DNA from: Chionis minor
Taxonomy: Eukaryota > Chordata > Aves > Charadriiformes > Chionididae
Direction: 5' to 3'
Assembly: GCA_013398295.1 (NCBI GenBank)
Contig: VZSF01017903.1
Coordinates: forward strand, 2,426,706 to 2,490,705
Length of the DNA: 64,000 nt
The position numbers were made by a program, and so were the translations under genes. Every line of letters starts with the position of its first letter. Within the stretch, counting starts at the first letter, position 1. Below are positions 12,161 to 24,594 of this stretch, in pieces. The notes under the pieces are model-generated. The model ran no database searches. It worked only from the letters and a program-made list of their open reading frames with translations, and was not told the DNA's origin.

Positions 12161-15109
12161 CTTTACAGTGTCATCTACTTTCTCCTTGAATTCCTCCATA
12201 ACTCTACAGGCAAACCTCTGGCACGGATATAAATGTTAGGGAGAGGGGATGATGAATAAGGAGGTGACTTCTTTAGGTTCCTCCTAATCCTGTTTTGCCT
12301 GGTGCCACAGCTATGAATTCACTGCTGTAGGAGGGGAACATGACCACAAACTTTGTGGGTTTGGCACGCAGGATTGTGTAACCTGTGCAGTGAGAAAACA
12401 CTGAAAACTCATTTTCCTTAAACATGTTGTTCACTTTAACAAGGGCAACCGGCAGACCTTTCAAACTTATTTACTTTTTGGAAACAAATATATGGAAGGA
12501 ACAGTTTGAATTCATCTCACTGGCTCCCAGTTCATATTTATTCCAAGATGAGTGCTGTAATGAATAACTTCATCAGCCATCCACCAAAATAAACAGTTTC
12601 ATTAGCAGAGACTCTGAACAGGATGTCAGGAGAAACTGCTCTGATGTTCAGAGTGCTGAAAGGGGGAGAGTTTTCTGTGCTAGTTGAAAAACTAGAAATT
12701 CTTCTTTAGGGAAAAAAGAGACTGTAATTTATCATATTGACACCAGTATAATAATTCTTTCTTTATTCCCGGTGCAATGGTTTCTGAGTGAGACAGATTG
12801 CTATCCACATTGATACTATCTGTCACTTAACCCTTGTTTTATATCTTAATGGAGGGGGCAGAGGTGGCGCATTGCCGGGAGCTTTGAGCAGGTATGAGAT
12901 TGGTGATGAAATATGATGATAGATTAGGGTAAGTGAAACCAGGGTCTTGCTAGCAGTTTTCAAAGTTTCTGATTCAGCTTTCCACAATTCCTTCTTCGAA
13001 ACCAGAATAATAATGTGGGGTTTCTGAAAGCAGCAATGTGTGCTTGAGTTAGAGCAGAATAGTGAGGGCTTTCATGCAGCTGCGAGTCACGGTCAGGCAG
13101 GTGCCTGCAGTCAGTGGGGTTCCCTGCCTGGGGGGTTGAGACTTCAGATCTAGGAACGTGGTTTGCTCATATTCCAAAATGGTAACCTTGTGGTCCATAG
13201 TACCTGGAGTGACTTAGGGCTCCTGGAAGATTCAGAAGCCTGATCCTGCAGTTTTGGGTACTAGGAGGAGGTTGCAAGTGGGTATCTGACGCGGGTCCTG
13301 GTTCGGTGCTGTACCCTGGTTCTTTCAAGCATATCACGAGGCCCTTTTATCCAAACAGTTCCACTATAATTAGTTACTAAGAGACGAAGACGCTATTCAT
13401 TAGAAGTAAAGATAATTGCCACGGATGCCAGGTTTCTACCATTCTGCTATTTTCTGCTTGTTTTACATTTGCACTAATGCTTTCTGGATAGCTGTATTTC
13501 TGAAGCTGTTTTTCTCGTGAATCAGGATAGCTCCTATTTACATGCAAATTTAAATGGGATGTGATGTTGAGAAATTTGGAGGGCGTGACTGAGTTGAGGA
13601 TAACATGGTGTTTATGATCGGGAGAGCTGAGGGGCAATTTTCTGGCCTCGCTGAGGATTTTATTTTTTAACATCAGTGCAGTGCCATCTATTCCGGTAGA
13701 CTGAGTTTTGATTTATATACGTGTAAATGAAACTACCACCAGGCCAATCTCCTCTGTGAGCCCTTTGGAATTAAGAATTAAGTTATGCGTAGGCTGTAGG
13801 CGAATAAAAAGGAGACAGAATATTATTAGCCTGAGTTACCTCCTCGCATGGTGAAGCAATACGATGAAGGAAATGTTCTCTGTCAGCTATAGTGAATCTT
13901 CCGGCTGAACACATCAATCTGTTTTGGAGCCAAGATAAGCAGTCTTCTGTGCTCGCTGCACAGGGAGAAACCTGAGATGCCTCGGAGGCCTGTATTTTTA
14001 AAGACATCTACTTTTTATTTGTCCTCTGTTTAAAAACCTGCTCAAATATTTCCTTGTTCTGGGGGACATCCAGGGCTCATAACAGCAGCAAAATGTTTCC
14101 AAGGGACAGCCTGTGTTTGAAGAGCTCCTCAGAGCTGCCCGAGTTCGATGAAAGGTGCTAGGATCAGTAAAACAACTTAAGTGCCTCTAATAATTACTTC
14201 AGTGATTGGGGCTTTATAAAATTAGAAGAACAATACAGAGGATGGCAAAATGTAGCAATACTCACCCACTCTTGGATTTATTTTAAGCTCTTCTCTGATG
14301 ACCTGTGGTCCTGTGTATATTAGCTCCTCTGGCCAGGAGCAGTGTGAAACTCATTTTGTTGATTGATAGGAATTAAACCCTAGAGCTCTGCTTTCTGTTA
14401 CATGATCCTAGCACAAAAGGAGCTTTTGAGGATCATTTTTTTTCTGGAGGCTATTGTAGGTCTACAAAAATAACGATGTATTTTATAAATAACATCAGGG
14501 ACTTCGTACTAATTTTAGTAACTAAATATCTGATGCCATCTATAAGATAATTATTCCACCATACACTTGTATCAAAATACCACAGTAAAAAATGAAGTGA
14601 AGCTAATGAGGCTAATGGAGGTTTAATATTTTCTTCAGATATAATTTGATTTAAAAAAAAAAAATTGTAAGTGTATTTTGGGGAAAAGTTCATTAGTATA
14701 TTACTGACATGAATGCTACTGAATTTAAGAGCCTTTTGCCACTCAATAGCCAGTTCAGATCCAGCCTCCATTGCAAGTGGTGTTGGTACATGATGTTATT
14801 ATCACCATCAGTTCGGGACTGGGGCACTTCTGTGGAAATAGTTGTTGGTCTCACCTCGTCTTCTTAAAAGGCTTCTGACCACATCACTCTCTTTTGCTTC
14901 CTGTGTCCCTTTACTGACCAAGTGACACGTTCACCTCTTGTTGGAGATCAGCTGTGATAATGACCTGTTGAGACATTTTATTCCTAGGTGGCTATAATTG
15001 ATCTTGAAATTCTGTAGTAAGTGTCTACAGCTGCCAGCCCAGCAAGCTCCCCTGCTTACCAGAAGCTGCTAGAAAATGTGCAGAGGGAGCAGCAAGAGCC
15101 ATCAGAGCC

Positions 15110-15345
15110 TGGGGAGTGGGAGTTATGAAAAAAGATTGAAGGTGTTGGGGATGGTTAGGTTAAAGAGAGGGAAAGTAAAAGTTATGTGATTACAATGCAG
15201 TATGCAAAACTGAGCTAAAGGAAACAATTTCGTCTCGGTGTACATGGCAAACAGGACAAAAAGAAAAGGATTAAAATCACAGATTGAAAAAAAGCAGGTT
15301 TCTGTAGCATCCCCATCTTGGAGACCCTGTTAGAAGGTATATCAC
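15110..15345 (+). repeat. Decayed CR1/L3-type LINE 3' segment
   Basis: TATGAAAAAAGATTGAAGG followed by TGTTGGGGATGGTTAGGTT matches the 'tatgaggaaagattgaaggagctgggc' landmark of CR1/L3 reverse-transcriptase C-termini. ACAGGACAAAAAGAAAAGG and TTAAAATCACAG then match the 'acaggacaagaagcaatggattaaaattgcag' landmark at the expected distance. It is strongly diverged with no usable reading frame. Recognised by pattern, not aligned. Confidence 0.5.
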
Positions 15346-18300
15346 GAATGACCCAGGTATTATCATTCCCGCCTTGCAGCAGAGGGATGAAAACAACAGC
15401 CTCTCCAGCTCTTGTGATGCTGTTTTGTATAAGTCTGTGGAGTTTTTTTAATTAGGTACAAGATTTTCATTTCCTATGTTTGTTTATTTTTAATGCATGG
15501 AATTTTTTTAAAAATTAGTCCAAACCTAACATAAATGGGGTCTTTCAGTATCAGTTTCCAAATCACTTCCTGCTTTCATTGCCTGTTGCCATTTTCCTGG
15601 ATAGTGTAAGGAGCAATCTTGCACAGCTCTGGACCTAGAGCAAGTGTCCTCTATCCCTCTGCCCTCCGTGGGAGATGAGAGTGCTCCCGGACTGGTTCCA
15701 GCTTGGCTCGCTGCTGGTAGAGGTAGAGATGCCTGTTCTGCCTTCCAAATGGAGAACAGTACAACAGTTCAGAGAACAGTCTGAACTGTTTTCAGACTGG
15801 TTTTGGGATGAACAACACAAATGCAATGATACAGAGCTTTGTAGTTAATGTACTGTGATTGCACAGCTCACGTAGCCTTTTTCTTCTGAAGGCTGATAAA
15901 AGGCAGGGTAAGTTGGGCTCTGCATATCACTTCTACCAGCGATCATCAATATCTTCTGTTTGGTCTAGCAGAAGCATCTCTCATCTCTCTGTTGTGAAAG
16001 TATCTCTCTGTTGCAAATGAGAGTAACACGATATTAATATTGAGACGAACTCATGGATATCTGATTGTCTTCTTCCAGAACATGAGTTCAGGGACTCAAA
16101 TAAATGAAATAAAAGTTGATGTTATTTCAAGACTGAATTCCTTATTTGAAATACATTCCTTAAAGGACACAGAAAATACTTTGCAAATCCCTTTGTAAGT
16201 TGTCTATCTTGTATCCAAAAACATTTGCACCGTTTTGAAAGACATGAAAAATCTGTTACTGTTTTATCACAGTAATTTCAATATTTCTATATTCTTCAGC
16301 AGTAGCTTGCTCCATTTTATTATATATTAATTGTATTCCAATAAATAATTGAAATTACTGATTGCCACATGTGGAGAAACTAGGATTTCAACTTGCCATT
16401 GTGTTTTTAAGTATTCTATTCAACACTCAACATCTGCTTAATTTTAGACTATAAATCTGCAATTGAAAACAGTTAGTGTGAAGGAATCCCTGATTTATTG
16501 TGTCTGAATTATTTCCAAGGCAATTGTTCTTTTTTACAGGGTAGGGGAGGGTGTCCAGTTTTCCCTGACTGCCAACCATGCAGACTCATGCTGGTATTTC
16601 AAAGCCATATTGGGTTCTTTCTGGTTCATCTAATGTCTCCAATATAAAGATTCTCGGTGAGCTACTTATTTGAAGATTTAGGATTGTGGAGCTAGCCCTG
16701 CAGGCCAAGTTTAACGTACAAAGCAAATGCACAGGTCTGGAAGAGAAGTTCCTTTTCCCGGTACTATGCTGCTTTTCCAGCCCAGTGAGAGCTCAAGTCA
16801 TGCCTTCTTCAGTACAGTCAGCGGACAAAGCTCAACAGGGGGATGATTCTGATGGAATAAAAGGTCACTGTTTTATTTTGTGTTCTTCCAAACAGCAAAT
16901 CAAATGTCTCTACCCAGTTCAGGTCCAATGCCTTTTGGTTTTACTGGTCTGGCCTTTTTTGCACCAGCCCTACTCTCTTATTCACGGGCTGTTTCTCCTT
17001 ACTGCAGGCAGTGCACTCGGGCTGCAAATTCAGAGCAGCCAGAAGGACGGCAGCGAGTAGAGTCCTTCTCCACAGCCCTCATCTTCCCAGGTCCACTGCA
17101 CAGAAACCAAAACAGCATCATTGCACCTGGCTTCTCTCTTTCTCACTGAGACAGGAGGAACTGGAGGGCTTGTAAAACCCTCTGAGCAGAGGTAGAGATG
17201 CCTGTGGCAGGGTTTCCCAACAAAGACATGGCTAAGGAGGGCTGACCTGGAAGCAGCAATCTCATGTGTGGATGGTGGCCCCATGCAGCAGCATCAGCTG
17301 AGCCTCCTCAAGGCATTCTGAGGGGTTGATGGCATAGGGGTCTGAGATTTGCCAAGGCACTGAGAAAACCCCCGCTGTCTTCTCTGGGGAGCCTCAGATG
17401 CTGCTCAGTTTCCCAGCTGGGGGCTGCTGATCTCTGGCTGTCCCATGCAAGATGGGTGCCTGCCCTGTGCAGCCGCTCCTCCTGTCGCTGTATCTCTGTT
17501 AGCAATGTTGTTCCAATGGGGGTTCAGGGCTGGGAAGGATTCTGCTCGGATTTCTCCAAACCTGGAGCAAAGAGGAAAGCAAACCCCCTCACCATGCACA
17601 CCTCCACTGCTGGGATGCGAGAGCCACCCTGACTGAGTGACACCCAGTGGCGCTGGCAGGGTCTGGGGGGCCTGATCTCACCCCCTGAGCTGTCTCACAT
17701 AGAGCTGTGCTCCTGCACTCAGCTTTTTGAGCTCTGTCCAAGACCTGGATCTGGGGATTAGATCAGCATTGTTCCTTCTTGCTGAATGGCTTTTGCATGT
17801 TGATTGTACCGGCATTTGCTGCCTGGAAGAAGAGGCTAAGATGACGGAGAAATGGCAAAAACTTGTAAACTAGGATATCTCCTGCACCCGTTCATGGGTT
17901 AGGGAGCCAGTGGGCACTACAGCCAGCTACGAATTTTATGCAGAGCGTAGTTTTCTCCATCTTCTTCCTCAGTGGCCCTCTGACAAGTCATTTGTGAGTC
18001 TCTGCAGCGCACTTGGCCGTGCTGCCCTCTCTGGCCTTTTCCGTGCTAGTGCTGATTTAAAGCTGTTGCATGCTCCTGGTGGGCTTTTTAACCATCAGTT
18101 TTGTGGCTCTGCAGTACTCCAGGAGGTCCAGGCAGCAGCAACCTGGAGACTTCCGTGGAGAAGGCAGGTTTGCGCTAATGTGAGCAGTAATTCATAAAAG
18201 CTAAAATTAGCAAACAGAGACCTTTTGTGGGAGCAGCGCGCTGGCAGCAGAGCTGGCACCGGCTGCGTGCGGTTCTCTCCTGAAGCTGTCAGCAGCCGTC

Positions 18301-21300
18301 AGCAGAATATGCAGCGGTTCAGCCAATCCTAAGTTTTCTTTTCGGTGATCTCTTTCCTACGGTTTTTGCAGAGACTGTAAAATGGTTTTTGTCTCATTCC
18401 AGCATGGGTGCTTGTGTTCCTCATCAGTAACTCCAGTATGTGCTACATCCTTTTCGCTCTTAGAAATTATTATAATTTGGAAGCGTCTTGTGCCACCCTC
18501 TTCATGGATGTCATTAGAAGCAGGAAAACTACCGCTGTGCTTTGCAGTCCGCTTTGTAATGGGAATATTGTCAAAGGTATCTTAATGTCAATGGAAAGCT
18601 CTTCTAAACTCCCATGGAGAATGGATGAGACCTGTACTGTGTGCCAATATGGAGCAAATAATGGGAGACACAGAAGTGAAGTTGTCTCAGTCTAGACTTC
18701 CTGGTCCTTATCCTCATCAGATGGATGGAAGTGTTGTGGATGCTGCTTGAAAGTCTGGATTCCCCAGTGCACAGCTTGGATGGGACTGAAGTTGTGGTTT
18801 CAAGAATATATTTTTAGCCTTGTCTCCAAATGATAAAAAGCTTACGCAATTGTGCTGTCTGTCAGTCACTGTTTAAACCAAATCTCTCAAAGACTCTCAA
18901 GAATATTAAATTCCTACAAATTTAATGAGAATAGACAGCTACATCAAGGAAAGAGACCTAATTAGTGTCTACAGAGAGGGGAAGGTGGTCTGAACTCACC
19001 CCTTCTTAGAGACTGGAGATAGAGGGGATATGTCCGGAGCATCTAAGAGGCAAATTTGTTATTAAACTTTAGAGAATCAATGTGCAAACCACTACCAAGG
19101 GTTCAGCAGTTCCCATGCTTGTGAAAGTGCAGGCTAGTTTATGGTATTAGAAAATGGGATCATACTAAAATAGAACAATGACCAATTCATGGTAACATAT
19201 GGTATTGAGCAGGCCGATGCTCTTATAGCATGGAAAGTATGGGTTGGGACTGGCAAAATTTATCTCAGAGGTTGGGATGCTCATTTCCCTGCTGTTTGTA
19301 AAGGGAATTGGTATCCAAATTTGGTAAGCAGTTGTAAATCTCATCAATGGTTTCTTCTCATTTTCCACAAGGTGCTCCTAACCAAGTCAGTCTGTGGTAT
19401 TTTATGTTTTCCTTCTGGATCCTGGCGCTGCTGCAGAGCTCCCTGTGGATCCTGTAATGCTGTGTGCAGCAAAATATAATTGTAACTATGTGATGTGAGG
19501 CTGTTGGGCTACTTAGATTAAGAAAAAAGAAAGAGAGAGAGAAATACCTTGACACAAAATAAAATCATAAATAAGAAAAATAGTTCTAGAATCTCTCCTT
19601 CTCCCGCAAGAATAGTCAGAAAAGTGTAACTCAAACATGCTTTTGGCTCGGCAGATATTGTCTGGTCTGCAACGTGTGCCATAGTGTACTTCTCTACTAT
19701 TAGCAAGGGAACATTGGTCTCCCTGCCTGTGTACACAGGGCTTTATTTTATGTCTAAGTTTAAAGAGAAACCTTAGTCTCTGGGGAATTTTCCAGCAATG
19801 TAAAATTTTACAAAATTCCTTCGTGGTACTTCACCAAAAAGCCAAAGCACCAAACCAGCCTTCCCTTGTCCTGCAGCTGCACTCAGGGAAATATCCTGCA
19901 CCTCTTCCACGTACCCCTGCCACAGTCCAAAAAAGAGAAAGTAGGAACCTGCTGTAGGCTTAATGTAGGCTTAAATATTTACAAGGGAATGCTGAATGGT
20001 CCTCTTGGTTAAAGTCATTGAATAGAAATTGTAGTAGAGCATTGGCTTTGTAGAATAATTGCATCTCTCTCTGAAAATTGTACCAGCAGCAGTTCCTCTG
20101 CAGCCAAATTCAGGCTGCTTTCATATGCCTTTCCTGTGCACTACTCGTGTGTCTGTGTGATGTTCATGCAGCTCTCTTCTATCACCCCGTTTCCCATCAG
20201 AATACAAGAAGAATTGACAATCTCTAATATCTATGCAGTGATGTTAGCACTTGGTCTTATACTAGAAGGGTGAGTTAAGTTTGCTTGTTAATTTATTTAT
20301 TTGAGCATCTGGCAAGCCAGATGCTTCTGCTATTGATGTCATTGAGGATCAAATCAATGTTACTTTTTGAAATTTAGTTTGAAAGAATTACCCATTAAAA
20401 ACCTTTGCTTGGTAAAATTCAGCTTCCCCTAGTGCTAAACCAGGGTCCAGCATCCAAGCAGTTATTCAATGTATCTATTTAAGGAATACAAATAATAAGG
20501 ATACCAACACAGCATTAATACGAAGATGGGTGGGATCCTTAGCAGGAACTTTATGGCATTTTAAAATACACATTGTACCCATATGTGGGCCTGTGATAAT
20601 TTGGAATTCCAGGTAGTGATTTCAAATTCTCTCTGCAGGTTCATGTTCTGCAAAACATGGTAAAAGGCTTTGGTGATCCTCAGGGAACGATCAGCAAAAT
20701 AGTTTGTTTCAGGTCAAGAATGAATGCTATGTTCTGAAGTGCTATTGCATGGTATTAAACAGTTCCATGGGCAAACATCACAGGAATAAAAGTTTTTTCC
20801 CTTAGAGAACTCCAAATGGGCTTCCTGTACACGGTTCATCTACTGTGCACTTACACTTTGTATGTCATATGAAAAAGGCATACCATCAGTAATAGTGGGT
20901 TAAGGCTTTTGTATTCCGTATTTTCAAATGTTTGTTAAATTATATTAGTATCAACTGTACCTCTAAAATAATTTCCTACCATTCCTCTTTATTTGTATGT
21001 TAATTTAATGCTAGTGAAAGATTAGCTGCCAGAAAGGTAGGCTTAGTGCTACTGATTACTGTTCTTTCTTGGCAAAGTTCAAACAACATCCCTGGCTAGG
21101 ATGATTTACCAGGTCTCTTCTATCTCAGTCTTCCATGATGCACCAGTTGACGGTCCCAGAGGCCAAAGTCTTATGCTAATAGAGCAATGCAAATTTTTCC
21201 TCCCATTGTTCTTCTGTTGTGAGTCAGTCCTAATTGGTGACTAAAATTGTGTTTCCTTTTCATTAGCCTTAGCAGCTCTGCTTAGACCACCAACTAAGGA

Positions 21301-21465
21301 CTATGTTCATTAGCAGCTTGTGTCTTTTGTGATCTTTGTAGATGATAATCAGATGGGAGCCTCAGGTTTCATTTAGGCTGCCCACTTAGGTCGCGTTTTC
21401 CCTGAGGTAGGTGTCATCTTGGAACACCAGGGAAGACACACAGTCAGAGCTTCTTGAATTTTAGT

Positions 21466-21556
21466 TCACAGAATCACAGAAAGTTAAGGGTTGGAAGGGA
21501 CCTCTAGAGATCATCTGGTCCAACCCCCCCTACCAGAGCAGGTCCACCTAGTTCTG
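21466..21556 (-). repeat. CR1 3'-end fragment
   Basis: TCACAGAATCACAGAAAG, then GGGTTGGAAGGGACCTCTAG, AGATCATCTGGTCCAACCC and GAGCAGGTCCACCTAG is the reverse complement of the CR1 3' terminus. Only about 90 bp remain, a typical severe 5' truncation from failed target-primed reverse transcription. Confidence 0.92.
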
Positions 21557-21954
21557 GACTCAACATTGGGTTCTCTTCTCCCTTGGTTTAACTGTGTAAT
21601 CTGAATTTATCAGCCCATACAGGAAACACCACACAAAGGTTTGGGAGTCCAAATTAGCTGATATTTTTACATCCTGAAGACATAAAACCCTAAGTGGTTT
21701 TATTATAGTTATGCTGCATGTGGTGGAAATACAGGCCCCTTTAATAGTACGCACTTATTAGACCTCTCATTTCTGGGAAGCAGGGTCTTTAAAGTTGCAT
21801 TTCCCAATACTATCTTGAGAGCACCGGGTAAGAAATCGGCCATGTACTGTGTCACCTCCTGACCTTAGAAAAAGCACTTGATAAAAGCGTCTCATTACAA
21901 ATGTACCATTTTGCCACGCAGCGAGTCTAGGGAGCAGAAGAAGAACATACAGAA

Positions 21955-22470
21955 GAACTGTAATTCCAAAACACAATGGAAATAACAAGCATGTACCCAA
22001 TAAACTAATGGGTGATCTTACACATAGGAGGAATGGCTGGAAATGTTGCCTTGTTAATAAACTGTTAGTCTAAGAATTAATCAAATAGGCAATATGTTCC
22101 TTAAGACCTCTTTTTCCTCCATTCTCAAGACAGAATTGAACTCTTACAACACTGATTAATCACATCCAATTTTGTGGTTATGTCCCCTTATTTCTCCATT
22201 CTTCTGTTTCTACAACATTTATAATTTAGTTCAGAAACTGCATCTGGAGAAGCAAACATCTCTGCGTTCACAGATTAATTTAGATTTTGCTTCCCACTGG
22301 AGATTTGTGGGTAGGAGCTGTGATTCCATTCCAAAATCTAATTAAAAAGAAGGTACATAGGAAAGTGGCGGACAACCTTACCCATAGGAAGAATGTCTGG
22401 AAGCTCTGCTTTGTTAATGAACTGTTAGACTAGGAATCAAATACACCAGCAACATGTGCGGGTTTTTTAG
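21955..22470 (+). repeat. Diverged direct duplication, two copies offset by 360 bp
   Basis: Segment 22021-22080 (starting CACATAGGAGGAATGGCTGG) aligns without gaps to 22381-22440 (starting CCCATAGGAAGAATGTCTGG) with 48 of 60 identical bases by hand count. Weaker similarity continues on both sides, so each copy spans about 150 bp (approximately 21955-22110 and 22320-22470). I do not recognise a transposon family. A local tandem duplication followed by divergence, or two members of one old repeat, would both explain it. Confidence 0.7.
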
Positions 22471-22980
22471 GGTTTCTTTCTTCTCCGTTCACAAGGCTGA
22501 ACTCAACTGTTATATCATTCCACACTTACCAGGCTTACTGGAAATCTCAGTTTCTCCTTAATTTCCAGGACAGCCACCCCAATGGTTTTGCAGTGTCAGA
22601 TGGCACATGGTAGGTGACAGGAAAATAGGATCAGCTAAAAAGGTTTCCTGTGATTTTCATTTAGGAATAAATTCTGTAGGATACTTCATCTCTGTAGTTT
22701 TATGGACTGTTAAATTGCATCTGTGGTAAATTAGCATCTGCAGCACTTTTCTGGTGACTTGTTGGGCACTACTGATTATATGAATAAGGCTACAGTTTTG
22801 TTAGGTAAAATCAACTCAGTACCTTTGAGAAAGAGGCCACTTGAGGATCCACCTGCTCTGACTTTGACACTAGGTTTAGAAATATTTGCCTCAGTGAATA
22901 AGATGTTAATTTTTCTCATGTTAAAATATATATTATGAGTTTCATATATTCCCAGTGGCACTTGGAAGATTAAAGCACAC

Positions 22981-23822
22981 ATAGATCTGGACAGAGAGGA
23001 GAGCTGGGCAGAGAGAAAAGATATGAAATTCAACAAAAGCAAGTGTAGGGTCCTGCATCTGGGGAGGAATAACCCCATACAGCAGCACAGGTTGGGGGCT
23101 GACCTGCTGGAAAGCTGAGCTCTCTCCTCAGCTCTGCAGAGAGGGACCTGAGAGTCCTCGTGGACAACAGGATGACCATAAGCCAGCAATGTGCCCTTGT
23201 GGCCAAAAAGGCCAATGGCATCCTTGGATGCATCAAGAAGAGTGTGGCAAGCAGGTTGACAGAGGTCATCCTCCCCCTTTACTCTGCCCTGGTGGGGCTG
23301 CATCTGGAGTGCTGTGTCCAGATCTGGGCTCCCCAGTTTAAGAAGGACAGGGAACTGCTGGAGAGGGTACAGCCAAGGGCTACAAAGATGATTAGGGGAC
23401 TGGAGCATCATTCTTATGAGGAAAGACTGAGGGAGTTGGATCTTTTTAGTCTGGAGAAGAGAAGACTAAGGGGGATCTCATCAGTGCTTATAAATACTTA
23501 AAGGGAGGGTGCCAGCAGGATGGGGCCAGTCTTTTTTCAGCGGTGCCCACTGATAGGACAAGAGGTAACGGGCACAAACTTGAATATAGGAAGTTCCATC
23601 TGAACATAAGGAGGAACTTCTTGAGTTTGAGGGTAGCAGAGCACTGGAGCAGGCTGCCCAGAGAGGTGGTGGAGTCTCCGACTCTGGAGATACTCCAAAC
23701 CTGCCTGGACGCCATCCTGTGCAACCTGCTCTAGGTGACCCTCCTCTGGCAGGGAGGTTGGACCAGATGATCTCCAGAGGTCCCTTCCAACCCCTAACAT
23801 TCTATGATTCTATGATTCTACG
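22981..23822 (+). repeat. CR1 LINE, 5'-truncated (about 840 bp), with broken ORF2 end
   Basis: This is the C-terminal end of the CR1 ORF2 (reverse transcriptase) plus the 3' UTR, ending with ATTCTATGATTCTATGATTC. The translated landmarks [37 protein letters not shown] and [10 protein letters not shown] are diagnostic. The frame is broken: an insertion of about 13 bases relative to the usual CR1 reading interrupts it near 23114-23128, and a G appears to be missing in the G-run near 23469-23474, after which the frame resumes and ends in CNLL-stop. The element is therefore inactive. Antisense frames across it (for example 22776-23411) are shadows. Confidence 0.95.
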
Positions 23823-24562
23823 TTTGAATAAGGTGCAGAAAGTGGAGCAATAGAAATCAAATGTATCGGATACAGTATCACTGCGCAGTTGTCTTGATCT
23901 CCATTTCTGGGCTTTTAAAACTGGTGACAAGTCAGTACTTCCAGAAGCTGAAGTCTGTCTTGCCAATATTGTGCTCAGTTTGCCCACTTGGAGGTAATTG
24001 ACTTATAATTGTTTTTAGACATGAAAACACATTTTTGCCTTTTTTGTGGGAGGACACAAATGCACAAAAGAACTTTAACTGTGTTCATGCTGCCTTGAAA
24101 AGATGCCAAAAGTCAGATGTGTAATTAGGGATTCTGTTAAAAGTCTAATTCCTGCACCTGTGAACATTTTTTGGCACGTAGCCTTTCAAGTCCTTGCTTT
24201 TCTTCTCATGTTTCTCATTTTCTTGGCCAAGAATTAAGTTCCTTTTCAAAGGAAATTGTCGAAGATCTTCTGGGGTGTATTTCGTTCTTTGTCTACGTCC
24301 AATACAAAAAGGCAGTTCCCTCTGCTTTTGTTGTTGAGTAAAATACTTTAAAGCATAATATTAGATCCTGTTTTATTTAACACTTGATTACTCATGGCAA
24401 AGCTCTTCATGATCCTTCAGGATGAAAGATGATACAACAGGTTATAACAGTATTCGTATAATCTAAGTTTTTTCTTCCAATCCTGAAAGTAATGTACAGG
24501 ACACTTTATGTTTTGCATCACATAGATTCAAATATTGGTCAAGTTTTAACATAAACTGTTAA

Positions 24563-24594
24563 AACTATATATAGTTTATCATAACTGATAAACT
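24563..24594 (+). repeat. Adjacent AT-rich palindromes
   Basis: AACTATATATAGTT (24563-24576) is a perfect palindrome. It overlaps a perfect 9-bp inverted repeat, AGTTTATCA (24573-24581) and TGATAAACT (24586-24594), with a TAAC spacer. It could form a hairpin or cruciform; no function is implied. Confidence 0.8.

Noticed and set aside
16686..17060. 124-codon plus-strand ORF and neighbouring frames at 16.7-17.6 kb
   Set aside because: No domain, no splice-site support, and overlapping frames on both strands of similar length; typical of a GC-richer intronic stretch.
22776..23411. 211-codon minus-strand ORF
   Set aside because: It lies mostly antisense to the CR1 element at 22981-23822 and is a shadow of its coding strand.
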